Shown here: in pieces, positions 42,446-52,406 of the stretch
Layout of the letters: every line of letters begins with the position of its first letter
Numbering within the stretch: the first letter of the stretch is position 1
Assembly: GCA_963702525.1 (NCBI GenBank)
Contig: CAVPCY010000012.1
Location: 51,515-115,514, forward strand
Length of the DNA stretch: 64,000 bases
DNA from: CAVPCY01 sp963702525
GTDB lineage: Bacteria > Actinomycetota > Coriobacteriia > Anaerosomatales > PHET01
Direction of reading: 5' to 3'
Position numbers and translations under genes: made by a program
The notes under the pieces: model-generated
What the model saw: the letters and a program-made list of their open reading frames with translations, nothing else
Database searches by the model: none
What the model was told of the DNA's origin: nothing

Positions 42446-42787
42446 CTACTGCAGGTCGCTCTCGTGGATCACAGGGCCCGCCTCATACGGCGCGTACGGC
42501 CGCGTCTCGCCCACGACTGGTCCAGCCGTGTAGGGCGCGTACGGTCTTGCTGCCGTCTGCAGGTCGCTCTCGTGGATCACAGGGCCGGCCTCGTACGGTG
42601 CGTACGGCCGCGCCTCGCCCACGACTGGTCCAGCAGTGTAGGGCGCGTACGGCGCGCTGAATGCAGAGCCGCCGTACTGGTCGAGCATGGCGACGGCGAC
42701 AGGTGCCGCCACCACGACGAGCATGGCCGCGATCGCGAGAACCGCACTGCCCCGCCATAGTGCGCGAAGGCTGCTTCTCGGTCTCAT
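42446..42787 (-). CDS. Small secreted protein with two 36-residue tandem repeats
   Basis: Intact 113-residue protein. The ATG at 42787 has a GGAGGTG site. Residues 10-35 form a signal peptide or anchor (AVLAIAAMLVVVAAPVAVAM). The mature part is two copies of a repeat in which a PYAPYTAGPVVGE half alternates with PYAPYEAGPVIHE; each 36-residue unit ends in SDLQ. The repeats are tyrosine- and proline-rich and lack cysteine. The gene is divergent from the secreted operon at 42986 and separated from it by 198 bases. I recognise no family; proline/tyrosine repeats of this kind suggest a structural or surface role. Confidence 0.7.
   Translation of the reverse strand: MRPRSSLRALWRGSAVLAIAAMLVVVAAPVAVAMLDQYGGSAFSAPYAPYTAGPVVGEARPYAPYEAGPVIHESDLQTAARPYAPYTAGPVVGETRPYAPYEAGPVIHESDLQ
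42449..42652. repeat. 108-base tandem repeat, two copies
   Basis: Two units beginning at 42449 and 42557 (ctgcaggtcgct) share most bases and encode the 36-residue repeats of the small secreted protein. The second unit is incomplete. Differences between copies are mostly silent, which suggests selection on the protein. Confidence 0.8.
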
Positions 42788-42985
42788 CTTGAACACCTCC
42801 CAAACGCGCGGGTCGGGCCGGCAGCCCGGCCGCACAACTATGAGGTTCCCGTTGGGTTCGAACGATCGAGGAACGCATTCTGAACTGTAGGAAGGGCGCC
42901 GTGCCGGCGAAGGGGCTTACTCGGCCGGTCGCAGGGGCGTATTCTCTTTGGTGACGCGCCGTGCTCAGACACGCGGGGAGTAGCG

Positions 42986-45900
42986 ATGCGACGCCCGGCC
43001 GCCTGGCGGCCCCTCCTCTTGGCCCTGCTGTTGGCGCTGATGCTTCCGGCATCGGCGTCAGTCGCGCATGCCTTCCGGTGATTCCGTATCACTTCGCGGT
43101 CTACCTCGACGACTTCGGGCGCGTTCAATGCAACTGGGGCGAAGGCACGGACGTTGCCTCCTATGCGATCTACCGCGCGATGGGCTATCAGGCGCCGCTT
43201 CCCGGTGAAGCCGAGCCTATCTGGCAAGGGCCGAGCGACGCATCGAGTTTCCTGGATACCGAGGTGCTCCTGCCCGGCCGCTACACGTATCGCCTGGTCG
43301 CCTTCGGTGCGGATGGTGCTTATGACTCGAAGGCCGATGGTGTGGTGATAGGGGACAACGTCTTCGGGACGGTCGTGGGTCCGGCAGGTCAGCCACTGCC
43401 CGGGATCGAAGTGGCGATGTTTCCAAGGGCCTTGCAGATCGACCCATCCGTTGTGCCGGCGCTGACGCTTGTCACTGACAGCGCCGGTGGCTTCAGCTGT
43501 CGGCTCGACGGCGGCGGCTACTATCTGCGGTACCGCGACCCAGCCGGGATTCACATGGAGGAGTGGTACGGGGGGGCGCACTACCTGAGGTACAACGACT
43601 ACATCCATATCTACGGTGACGACGCCATGGTCTTCCCAGAAGTGCAACTCGACAGGAAGACATGCGTGTCGGGAACCGCGATGTCGAGCTTCACGAGGCA
43701 GCCTCTCGCGGGTGTGCGAGTGCTTCTCCAGCAGATCAGGCACGACACGAGCCCGCCGGGTGGAACGTACACGCGAAACGTCACGGAGATTCTCACTGAT
43801 CCCGACGGCACCTACACGATGCTGATGGATGCGGGTGACGAGTATCGGCTGGAGTTCTCGGGAGCCGACCACGTCACCACGTCTACGGCTCTGTTCTCGA
43901 TGGTGCCCGGCCAGCAGTCGTGGGGAGGACGCGTGGATGACGCCGTAGTACGACCATGTCCCGCCCGTCACGACGCTCACGGTGACCGATCGATGGAGGC
44001 GGGCGCCCGCGCAGGTCTGGTTCCAGGCCACTGATGATCGCAATCGGCGTGGCGCACACCCACTGGAGTGTTAACGGCTCAGCAGAGTCGACCTTCACGA
44101 GCTCGCTCGTCTTCGACGAGAGCGGGGTCTTCTCGGTGGGCTACCGATCGGTCGACAACCGTGGCAACGCCGAGACGACGAAGACCGCAACCGTGAGAGT
44201 AGACGCAGGTCGCCCTGTGGCGCACGCTGGCCATCGGCCAGGCGGCTCCGGGCGGTCCGGCGATCGTGAGCGCCTCGGCCCTCGACGACCCGGGGCTGTC
44301 CGGAGTCGCAGCCATCCTGGTCCGATACGCGGGCGTTACGCGCACGTATGCAGGGCCATTCACCAGTGACCGAGCCGAGTCGACACTGAGATGGAGTGTT
44401 GGGCGGTCGAGCCGAGCGGGCAACCGGAGCGATGTGTCGTCCGCACGCCTGGCCGTCGGCGTTGTGCCGCCGTCTCCGGCTCCGACAGGGGGACCCGGGC
44501 AACAGCGGGCGATGGTCCTGGCGAAACGACGGTGCCGCGGGCGGCGTTCCGGACGCCGACATCGACTTGGTCGAGGCACTCCCCTTGGCGTCACAAGCCG
44601 AGACCGTCACGGTCGCCTTCGTCGGAGCTGGCGTCTACGGCGAAGACCCCGATCTGAAGGACCGGCTGTGGCTCAACCAAGGCGAGATTGCTGGAAACGG
44701 GCTAGACGATGACTCGAACGGGCACGTGGACGACGTTCACGGCGTGAGGTTCGACGAGAGCGGTCGGAGCGTGGCCAGTGCACCACTGTGGAGCCCCGCC
44801 GACGGCTGGCGTCCTACCGGATTCGCGAGCGTTGTCGCTGCCGAGCAGGACAACGGCTACGGCATCAGCGGGGTCGCTCACAACGCCGAACTCATGCTGG
44901 TGCCCGTCACGACCGGGTACGGGTGGGGGACGGCGGCTGCGGTCGATGGGGCTCCGTATGCGGTGGACAACGGCGCGGACATCATCCAGATGGCCGTGCT
45001 AGGCGGCAGGCGGCCATCGACTATGCGGGTGCACGCGACGTTCTGTCGTGGCGCCGGGGGACTATGGTCCGGACTGGAGCCCGCAGCGGCGGAGGGCGCC
45101 AACGTGGTCGTCGTTGGCCAGTCGGATCGCGGGGACCAGGTGGCCGGCATCGTGGGGTACGGGCCGCATGTGACCTGATGGCGCCCGCGACGGCTCCTGC
45201 GGTTGCGCCGCCGCGCTACGCGGGACTTATGTCGACCATTCGCCCTACCAGGTGGCCTACGTGAGCGTGAGCGCCGAACGAGCGGCGATGCCCGCGCGTA
45301 TGGAGCTGATCGGAGAAGCACTCAAGCTGATCGCGCCCGACAAGTCGACGCCGATGCTCGTGGTTGACGGCACCTACTATCGGTCTGAGTACGAGGTGGT
45401 CGGCTCGCGAGGCGCCACATACCGGCAAGCGGCGCTGGCTAACGGCTACACTGATGTCTCGGTCTTCCCGGGTCCCGCTGCGAACGCATCGCAGATGGCG
45501 GGGAAGACCGTCATCTACTGTTCGGGCGTGGACTATCCCCACTTGAACGGGGTAGGACATCAGCCATCGAGACGATGGCCGAGATGCGGATGTTTCTCGA
45601 CGGCGGCGGTTCGCTCTTGTTCGTGTCGGGCGAACTCGGGATGTATCGGGGGACAGGGTGGGTGAGCGATCCGGACGACTTCTTCGGGCGCTATCTCCAC
45701 ACGATGTACCTAGGGGACTCAGAAGTGCTTCAGTACGGCGGGGTGAGCGGGACGCCGCTCGCAGGCATGTCCTTCGTCCAGCAGGAGACGGTGGCGGATG
45801 AGGGCGAGTGTGTCTGGCCTGTCGGCAGTGATGTCGAGCCAATACTGGAGTGGCCCACCACCATCCCCTCATGGGGCGGCGACGTTTCCGCGGCTCATGT

Positions 45901-46683
45901 GACAGGTGTTGCGGCGTTGCTTCGGGGGACTCGGCCCGACCTCAGCGCCGCCGACGTCCGAACTCGACTACTTGCTACCGCCGAGAAGCTCCCGCAGTTC
46001 AGAGGGAAGTGCCTGAGCGAGGGACGCCTCGATGCCTATCGTGCACTCGCCGAGACCACCGTGGTCGATCCGGCTGCTCACCAGACCGCGCTCACCGTAG
46101 GCGTCTCGTCCTCGGCGCCGGCGTACGGGACGAAGGCGGCCATCACCGGGCAGGTGACCCAAGCGGGGGTGCCGCTGAGAAACGTCACGGTGGGGCTGCA
46201 GGAACTACGCGCTGGGGTATTTGAGGTGGTGCAAGTGGCCTCGACGGGCGAGACCGGCCAGTACCGGTTCGAGGTCGGCCCATCGACGTCCACGGTGTAC
46301 AGGGTGACCGTCCGCCCGATAGGTCATCTGACGTTCGCACCCAGCGCAACGCGCTTGGTCAAGCCCAAGACGTCGATCTCCCTCCCTCGGCACCGTCTTC
46401 GGTGCGGCGTCGGTCGGTATTCACGGTCTCAGGGATTCTCAGGCCGCGTCACCCGGCGCGGGCGACTTCGGTCAGAGTCAGGTGCTACAGGTACGAGTCG
46501 GGCCGCTGGGTCTTTCAAAAAGGGGTCAACGCAATCAATAGCGACACTGCCGACGGGCACACGAGGTACCGCGTGAGGCTGACGCTTCCCAGTGCCGGCC
46601 GCTGGCGCCTCGTCGCCTACCATGCCGACGCCGGCCACTCCGCGACGTCGTCGGGCTACCGGTACATACGGGTGAAGCGATGA
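42986..46683 (+). CDS. Secreted multidomain protein with inactive subtilase-like domain, first gene of a three-gene operon (frameshifted)
   Basis: About 1230 residues as one gene. The ATG at 42986 has a GGGGAG site and a leucine-rich signal peptide (LLLALLLALMLPASASVAHA). Then come fibronectin and carboxypeptidase regulatory-like domains (43080-43990), an OmpL47-like domain (44010-44210, THWSVNG), an Ig-like domain, and an S8 peptidase domain whose order is conserved (VPDADIDLVEA, EIAGNGLDDDSNGHVDDVHG, GISGVAHNAELMLVPV, HVTGVAALL). The Asp, His and Ser positions are replaced. A 200-residue insert with DGGGSLLFVSGE resembles a glutamine amidotransferase-like fold. The C-terminal 95 residues are the module shared with the next two genes. 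Breaks occur near 43077, 43948, 44031, 44218, 44400, 44520, 45030, 45170, 45235, 45558 and 46390. Two separate genes remain possible. Confidence 0.65.
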
Positions 46684-48251
46684 AACGCGCACGGGCAGTA
46701 GCGCTGCTTGTTGGGCTTGCGATGCAGGTCATGGCCTCGTGCTGGCTGGCCTCTGCCGCCGGGGCGACCAGCGTGATCTCAACGTCGAGGCCGACCGACC
46801 TGGTGCTCGACGAGGGCACGCAGACCCTGTACGTGACGAGTGGCAGCCGGGTCTTGCGCATCTCGACTGCGACGCAGATGCAGTCGACCCCTATCCAGCT
46901 GAGTGGGCTTCTCGGCGGCATCGATCAGTCGGCGGACCGGCGCTTCCTGGCCGTGGCCGACCGGCAGAAGTCAGGAGACGAGATCGGGTTCTACCTGATC
47001 GACCTGCTGCTGGGTACCACCAAACACGTGACCTATCGAGTGGGCCTTGATGCAACGGGGGTTCACTCGGTCGTGTTCGGGTCGGACGGCGCGGTGTATC
47101 TCACTACTGCGGGCAGCAACTGGCATCCGCTGCGCCGCTACAACATCGCGACGGGAGCCACCTTCGAGGTCATGCAGGTGGGCGGTGACACGATGATCGC
47201 TGCGAGCGGCGACCGACGGTTCATCGGCATGGTGGAGCCCTGTTCTCCCTCAAGCGTCTACCGCTTCAGCGTCGAGACGTACGAGGTCGTATCGGCGAGA
47301 GGCTCTAACGTTCACAGGAGATCGGACTGAGCACGGACGGCAGTCGGATTGCAGTGCCGGGATATCAGCGATGCAACTTCTTCAACGAGAACATGGCCGG
47401 AATCGGGCTCATCGCAGGCTACTCGGCGGGGTTCCCGGTCACAGCCGGCTTCAGCGCGCCGGACAAGCTGTGGATCCTGCCGTGGGGCAACAGCGGCCTG
47501 ATCCGAGTGGCCGATGCGTCCGGTACCGTGCTACCGCCCACATGGCAGGCGTACAAGTACTTCGACATCCCGCACACCCCATACATCCACACCGGCCGGA
47601 TCCGGGTGTCGCAGGATGGGACCATGGCCTATGTGACCATCGCCACCGGCATTCTCGTGGTAGACCGGCGGCCACCTCTTCAACTCGGCGAACCCGGGCC
47701 TCCGAGCATCAGCGTGGGCGGCTCGGCGAAGCTCAAGGGGGTCGTGCCCGTCCGAGACGAGCACCATCACGCTGGAGGTGTCCTCAGACGGTCGCGCATG
47801 GAAGCCGTTCGCCGAGGCCAGTGCCTCGTCGACGTGCAGCTTCACCGTCGCGCCTCGGTCGCGTGCTTACTACCGCTTGCGCTACGCGGGCAACGGTCAG
47901 TACGTGCCGGGCGCTTCGAACGCGGTCGCTCTGGTCCCGCGCGCGAGGCTATCGACACCGTGGGCGCCAGCATCAGTGAGGCGTTCGCGACCGTTCACCG
48001 CGAGCGGGTCCGTGACGCCCCTGCATCCGGGCTCAACCGGCGTCCGCCTGTACTTCTACCGTTACGAGCGCGGCAGGTGGAAGTTGCGCAAGACCGTGAC
48101 CGCCAAGGCGGTGCCAGCCTCGCCGGCAGAGTCGCGCTACTCGGTTCGGACCTACCTGCAGGGCGCGGGCTCGTGGAGAGTGCGGGCCTATCATGCGGAC
48201 ACAGGCCACGCCCCCGCCTACTCGGGGTATCGGAAGCTCAGGGCGAGGTAG
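46680..48251 (+). CDS. Secreted beta-propeller protein with C-terminal shared module (frameshifted)
   Basis: The ATG at 46680 overlaps the previous stop by four bases. A signal peptide (AVALLVGLAMQVMASCWLASAAGA) precedes a seven-bladed propeller-like region with repeating strand patterns (DLVLDEGTQTLYVTSGSRVLRIST, RRFLAVADRQ, GVHSVVFGSDGAVYLTT). The region is related to YVTN or WD40 type repeats. After a break near 47315 it continues to ILVVDRRP. After a break near 47745 come an Ig-like module (STCSFTVAPRSRAYYRLRYAG) and the C-terminal module (SVRRSRPFTASGSVTP to SGYRKLRAR). The stop at 48251 is 3 bases before the next ATG. The protein probably works on the surface with its operon partners; no function is known. 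Confidence 0.75.
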
Positions 48252-48254
48252 CCG

Positions 48255-50498
48255 ATGTCCACTCTGACGCGCCTCCTTTCTTGCCTCGTCGCTGGCGCGG
48301 CGTTTCTCGCTGTCGCGGCATGGCCCATGGCGGCTTGCGCTGCAGATGTCTACGAGCCCAACGACGTAATGGAGCTCGCGACTCCGCTCGCCCCCAACAC
48401 CGAGCAGCTACATGCGTTCGAGGAGACCGCCACCGTCGACTGGATCGCGCTGAGCGTCACCGCGGGCAAGGCCTACGATCTCACTGTCGCACCGGGCCCC
48501 GAGTGGCACCAGGGCTCGAGAAGCGCGATCACCGTCCAAGTTCTCGACCCCGGGGGTGATGCCCTCGGCAACGTCTGGTACGACCCCTGGATGAACTGGT
48601 GGCGCGGCAGGGCTGCGCTCATCAACTCGTTCGTTGCCCCGTCAGACGGTACGATCTACGTTCGAGTCAGCACGCCCTACGCGGTCGGGTTCTCGGACTA
48701 CGTGGTGACGGCGATCGAGCGCGAGCCGTACGTCGTGAAGGGCCGGGTGCGTTCGATGGCCACAGGCTCAGGCCAGGCCCAGTGGACGGTCGGTCTGTAC
48801 ACGGCCGAGTACTACGACCCTCCACTCAGCTTCGTCGCGACGGCCACAACTGGGGACGACGGCGTCTACCGGCTAGTGACCGCGCGGGGGATGGACGAGG
48901 ACTGCCGTGTGTACTTCCAGGCGCCCGCGGGCTCACACGAGCAGTCCGGCTGGCACGGCGAGCAGCCTTTCAGCCCATCCATCACGTACCTCAGGTTTCA
49001 GCGTTCGACACCGGTCACCTACACATGTGACTGGGACTCGTACACGAGAGGCCGGATTCTCGGCACCGTCGAGTATCCGGCGGGGTGGGAACCGTATGGA
49101 CTCGTGGTCGAGCTCTCGGCGTACAACGACAGCTGGGCGAGCTGGGTGTACCAGTACCAAGTGGAGACCACCGAGGAGGGCGAGTTCGAGTTCACCGGAC
49201 TCGACCCACGCATCACGTACAGGGTGACGGTCTACGACGACTGGGAGGAGCTGCTCGATGCGACGGGCTCGACAGAGGTGACGATGGCCCCTGGGGCGAC
49301 CGTCTCGGTGAGGCCGAAGATGGTTGAGGCGGGGTGGATCGAGGGTCAGGTCACGGACGCCGTGACCGGGCGGGGCGTTTCCGAAGCCGTCGTGGAACTC
49401 TATCCGTACGACCGGCGATTCTACTCGGCGATGGTGTATCAGTCCGAGACCGATGAAGACGGCTACTACTACGTCCCGGGGCTTCGTGCCGGGGACTACG
49501 CTGCGCGCATCAGCAAGGACTCAGCCGGCTACCAAAGCTCGTGGTACAACACTCGGCTGGAAACTGAAGAACCCGATCGCCTCCACGTGGACTACGGAGA
49601 GGTCACCCTCGGTGACACCACACTGCACCCGGACTCAGTTCCTCCGCGGACCTCCGTGGTGAACACCACCGACTTCACTCACGTCGCAACCGTCAGCCTC
49701 GTCACCACCGACGGCCCCGCAGGCTCGGGTGCCGCCGTCACGTACTACCGGGTCGATAGCGATGTCGCGCCATTCTCGATATACACGGGTCCGTTCTTGC
49801 TCACTCAGTTCGGGGAGCACACGATCGATTATTGGTCGGTGGACGCCGCGCGGAACACCGAGACGATGAAGACATCGACGGTGTGGTGCTGGGCCGGCAC
49901 GCAGCTGCGACTGGGGGCGTCATCCAGTCGCCCGGCCTCAGGCGAGATCGTCTCGCTTACGGCGCGACTATCCGATGCGGAGGGCTGGCCGGTCCCGCCC
50001 CGCCTCGTGCGCTTCGAGCGATACGAGAGCAACCGTTGGGTACACGTGGCGACTGAGATGACGGATTCCGAGGGGTTCGCTGTCACGTGGGCTCAGAATC
50101 TCACTGCGCGCCAGTCGTGGCGTGCGGTGTTCCTGAACCAGGCTCCGTGGACCACGTCCGCGAGCGGTGTCGTGACGGTGGTTCCGCAGGCGCGACTGAG
50201 TTGGCTGCGCGTTCCGGGCTCGGCGCGCACCACGCGTTCGTACACGGTGCAGGTGTCGCTGACTCCGCGCCACGGCGCACGGACTGCGCCGGTCAGAGTC
50301 TACGCGGAGCGCTACGAACGTGGCCGGTGGGTCGTCAAGGCCTCGTGGCTCGCGACGGCGGCGGACTCCGCCGCAGGGTCTACGTGCACCGCCAGGGTAC
50401 GATTTGGCAAGACCGGAAAGTGGCGGCTGCGGGCGTCTCACGGCGACTGGGGTCACTCGCATTCCTGGAGCGCCTACCGGGTGCTCAGCGTGAAGTAG
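48255..50498 (+). CDS. Secreted multidomain protein with pre-peptidase-like and carboxypeptidase regulatory domains, third gene of the operon
   Basis: Intact at 747 residues, so it is the reference for the other two. A signal peptide (LLSCLVAGAAFLAVAAWPMAACA) is followed by a domain like the bacterial pre-peptidase C-terminal domain (DVYEPNDVMELATPLAPN, residues 32-150). Three carboxypeptidase regulatory-like beta domains lie at about 155-440 (GQVTDAVTGRGVSEAVVELYPYD). An OmpL47-like or chitobiase-like domain (TYYRVDSDVAPFSIYTGPF) comes next, then two Ig-like modules at 560-747. The last is the shared C-terminal module, with ERYERGRWVVKASW and GKWRLRASHGDWGHSHS. There are no cysteines of note. 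No catalytic motif is seen; it looks like a structural or binding protein. Confidence 0.85.
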   Translation: MSTLTRLLSCLVAGAAFLAVAAWPMAACAADVYEPNDVMELATPLAPNTEQLHAFEETATVDWIALSVTAGKAYDLTVAPGPEWHQGSRSAITVQVLDPGGDALGNVWYDPWMNWWRGRAALINSFVAPSDGTIYVRVSTPYAVGFSDYVVTAIEREPYVVKGRVRSMATGSGQAQWTVGLYTAEYYDPPLSFVATATTGDDGVYRLVTARGMDEDCRVYFQAPAGSHEQSGWHGEQPFSPSITYLRFQRSTPVTYTCDWDSYTRGRILGTVEYPAGWEPYGLVVELSAYNDSWASWVYQYQVETTEEGEFEFTGLDPRITYRVTVYDDWEELLDATGSTEVTMAPGATVSVRPKMVEAGWIEGQVTDAVTGRGVSEAVVELYPYDRRFYSAMVYQSETDEDGYYYVPGLRAGDYAARISKDSAGYQSSWYNTRLETEEPDRLHVDYGEVTLGDTTLHPDSVPPRTSVVNTTDFTHVATVSLVTTDGPAGSGAAVTYYRVDSDVAPFSIYTGPFLLTQFGEHTIDYWSVDAARNTETMKTSTVWCWAGTQLRLGASSSRPASGEIVSLTARLSDAEGWPVPPRLVRFERYESNRWVHVATEMTDSEGFAVTWAQNLTARQSWRAVFLNQAPWTTSASGVVTVVPQARLSWLRVPGSARTTRSYTVQVSLTPRHGARTAPVRVYAERYERGRWVVKASWLATAADSAAGSTCTARVRFGKTGKWRLRASHGDWGHSHSWSAYRVLSVK

Positions 50499-50602
50499 CG
50501 GCACTCTAGGCGAGGGGTCTCACCCGCATTGTGGCGGCACCCGTCGCTCGGTATACTCCGTTACTGCCGCTCTCGGCTCGTTTCGAGGGCGCGCCACCTC
50601 GC

Positions 50603-50696
50603 GGAGGGGTGGCAGAGTGGTTGAATGCGGCGGTCTCGAAAACCGTTAGGCCGGTTACCCCGGTCTCGAGGGTTCGAATCCCTCCCCCCTCCGCCA
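50603..50696 (+). tRNA. tRNA-Ser (CGA)
   Basis: A 94-base class II tRNA on the plus strand. Acceptor arms GGAGGGG and CCCCTCC pair, the anticodon stem GCGGT/ACCGT frames CTCGAAA (anticodon CGA), a long variable arm follows, and CCA is encoded. Its 3' half is repeated at 51784-51819. Confidence 0.95.
50654..50689 (+). repeat. 36-base direct repeat, copy 1, in tRNA-Ser(CGA)
   Basis: It covers the variable arm and T arm of the tRNA and the start of the 3' acceptor strand. An exact copy lies at 51784-51819, in the same orientation, 1130 bases away. The arrangement is that of an attachment site pair. Confidence 0.85.
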
Positions 50697-50706
50697 GATA
50701 GCCCGC

Positions 50707-50746
50707 AACGACGCCCGTCACCCCGTAAGGGGGGCGGGCGTCGTTT
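50707..50746 (+). terminator. Intrinsic terminator after tRNA-Ser(CGA)
   Basis: An eleven-base stem (AACGACGCCCG pairing with CGGGCGTCGTT) encloses an inner CCCC/GGGG hairpin and is followed by TTGTCT. It can act on the tRNA transcript; the short T tract gives moderate confidence. Confidence 0.75.
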
Positions 50747-50753
50747 GTCTGCC

Positions 50754-51627
50754 TTAGAGCGACTCGGCAGGTCCCAGCCCGGTCAGCGCTTCGCTCACGC
50801 GCCAGAGACGGTCTTGGGCCACCACGTTCCGGCTCGCCGGGGACGAGCGGTGCGGGCGGCGACGATAGAAGTACACACCGCTCGTCGATGCGACCTCGCG
50901 GCGGTGGCGAGCCACACGAGCGTGTCTGCTCCATCCTCGGCGGTGCCCGCCACCACGGGCGAGACCCTCTCGATGAACCGGCCGAACCACCGTATCCCTG
51001 GCGACCGAACCCGGTGCGGATCAAGCCCGGGTGCATGACGTTCGAAGTGATGGCGGTGCCCGCGAGTCGGCGCGCGTGCTCGTAGCAGAACATGATGTTC
51101 GCGAGCTTCGAGTGAGCGTACGCGCCGAACGGACTCCAGCCGTGCTCGAACTCGAGGTCCCGGAAGCGGATTCCCCTCCATGCGGCGTAGTGCGCGTCGC
51201 TCGAGACGGTGATCACCCTCGACGGCGCGGCTGCCGCGAGCGCCGGCTCGAGCAGCGTGCAGAGCAAGAGATGCGAGAGATGATTGACCTGGAACGTCGC
51301 CTCGTTCCCGTCGACCGTGACGGTACGGCTTGGGAAGATGGCGCCGGCGTTCGCGACCAGTACGTCGAGAGAGTCGTGGGCGGAGAGGAACTCGCTTGCG
51401 GCGCGGCGCACCGCCGAGAAGTCCGCAAGGTCGGCGATCAGGAGCTCGGTCGACGCGTCAGGTATCGCAGCGTGGATCTCCGCCTGAGCCGCCTCGCCAC
51501 GCTCTCGGTCTCTCACGAGCATGACGACGTGAGCTCCGACGGCTGCCAGCTCCCGCGCCGTCACGAACCCGACGCCGGAGTTCGCGCCCGTGACGAGTGC
51601 GGTCTTGCCGCTCATCGGCCCGGCCAC
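50754..51627 (-). CDS. Short-chain dehydrogenase/reductase, retinol dehydrogenase-like (frameshifted)
   Basis: Classical SDR of about 290 residues. The NAD(P)-binding loop TGANSGVGF is near residue 15, and NAGAIFP follows the strand. VSSDAHYAAW contains the catalytic serine, and YAHSKLANIMF the Tyr-Lys pair. This is the order seen in retinol-dehydrogenase-like and WWOX-like SDRs. The GTG at 51627 has a GGGGAGG site; the ATG 12 bases inside is the alternative. After a frame change near 51000 the protein ends GVYFYRRRP and SEALTGLGPAESL at 50754. It is the only gene between the tRNA-Ser repeat copies. Confidence 0.88.
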
Positions 51628-51783
51628 AGAGGCCTCCCCCCAAAGGAATCGTGATCGTGGGTCCGGCTCAACGTCGGCCGCGTTGCAGAGCGTACTGATG
51701 CGCGACCCGTGCAGGTTGCTGATGATGGCGAGTGCCGAAGGACTGCGTGCCGCAAGCCGAATGGCGATCGAATCAATTGTCCA

Positions 51784-51819
51784 GTTACCCCGGTCTCGAG
51801 GGTTCGAATCCCTCCCCCC
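51784..51819 (+). repeat. 36-base direct repeat, copy 2 (tRNA-Ser 3' fragment)
   Basis: An exact copy of 50654-50689 outside any tRNA gene; the flanking bases do not continue the tRNA on either side. It is the only notable content of the 300-base gap between the SDR gene (51627) and the gene at 51931, apart from a TTGACA at 51890 with no good -10 box. Confidence 0.85.
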
Positions 51820-51930
51820 AACCCCAAAAGGCCACACCCGGGCGTGAGAGAACTTACCCTGGGGGGTATTAACACACTGTCTTTGACAGATTCGCGGTTC
51901 GGCAAGAACCGCTGTGTGAGGAGGCAAACA

Positions 51931-52378
51931 ATGAAGCGGCCGACTGGTGTGACGGTGATAGGAGTGCTAGCGATCATCGGTGCGGTATTTGGTCTGTTAG
52001 GGGCGCTGCCGCTGATGGGCATATCCGGTTTGGGGTTTCTCAGCCTAGGTAGCACGTCGAGCAGCGGTGTGGCTTTCGGCTCGACTCTGTTCATGGGAAT
52101 CGGCGTGGTCATGTTGGTTTCCGCCGTTGTCCAGCTTGTGTTCGGTGTCGGAGCTCTTCAGCTCAAGTCCTGGGCATGGACGCTCGGTCTCGTTCTCTAC
52201 GGACTGTCCCTCCTGAACTACGTTGTTGCGCTGTTCACGGTGGGGTTCACCGCTGTCCATCGTCATCGGCATGGTGATCGTGGGTGTGATCATCGCCTAC
52301 CTGTATTCGCACGACGTTCGCGAGGCGTTCGGGCATCTGCCCGCTTCGACCTCTGGCACCCCGATGGTCACTCACTAG
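51931..52378 (+). CDS. Membrane protein of unknown function (frameshifted near the end)
   Basis: The ATG at 51931 follows GAGGAGGCAAAC. About 148 residues with four hydrophobic segments: VTVIGVLAIIGAVFGLLGALPL, FGSTLFMGIGVVMLVSAVVQLVFGV, LGLVLYGLSLLNYVVALFTV and, after a frame change near 52250, IVIGMVIVGVIIAYLYS, with a short charged end. The first helix resembles those of the small DUF2127-like or DUF4064-like membrane proteins, but I cannot assign it to either. Base composition is a little lower in G/C than its neighbours (GTTT-rich). A terminator follows. Confidence 0.65.
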
Positions 52379-52406
52379 TGCACGTGTGACAGAGAGTACT
52401 CCGGCG

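Noticed and set aside
50690..51783. Integrase or recombinase gene between the tRNA-Ser repeat copies
   Set aside because: Both strands were read; only the SDR gene and a terminator are there.
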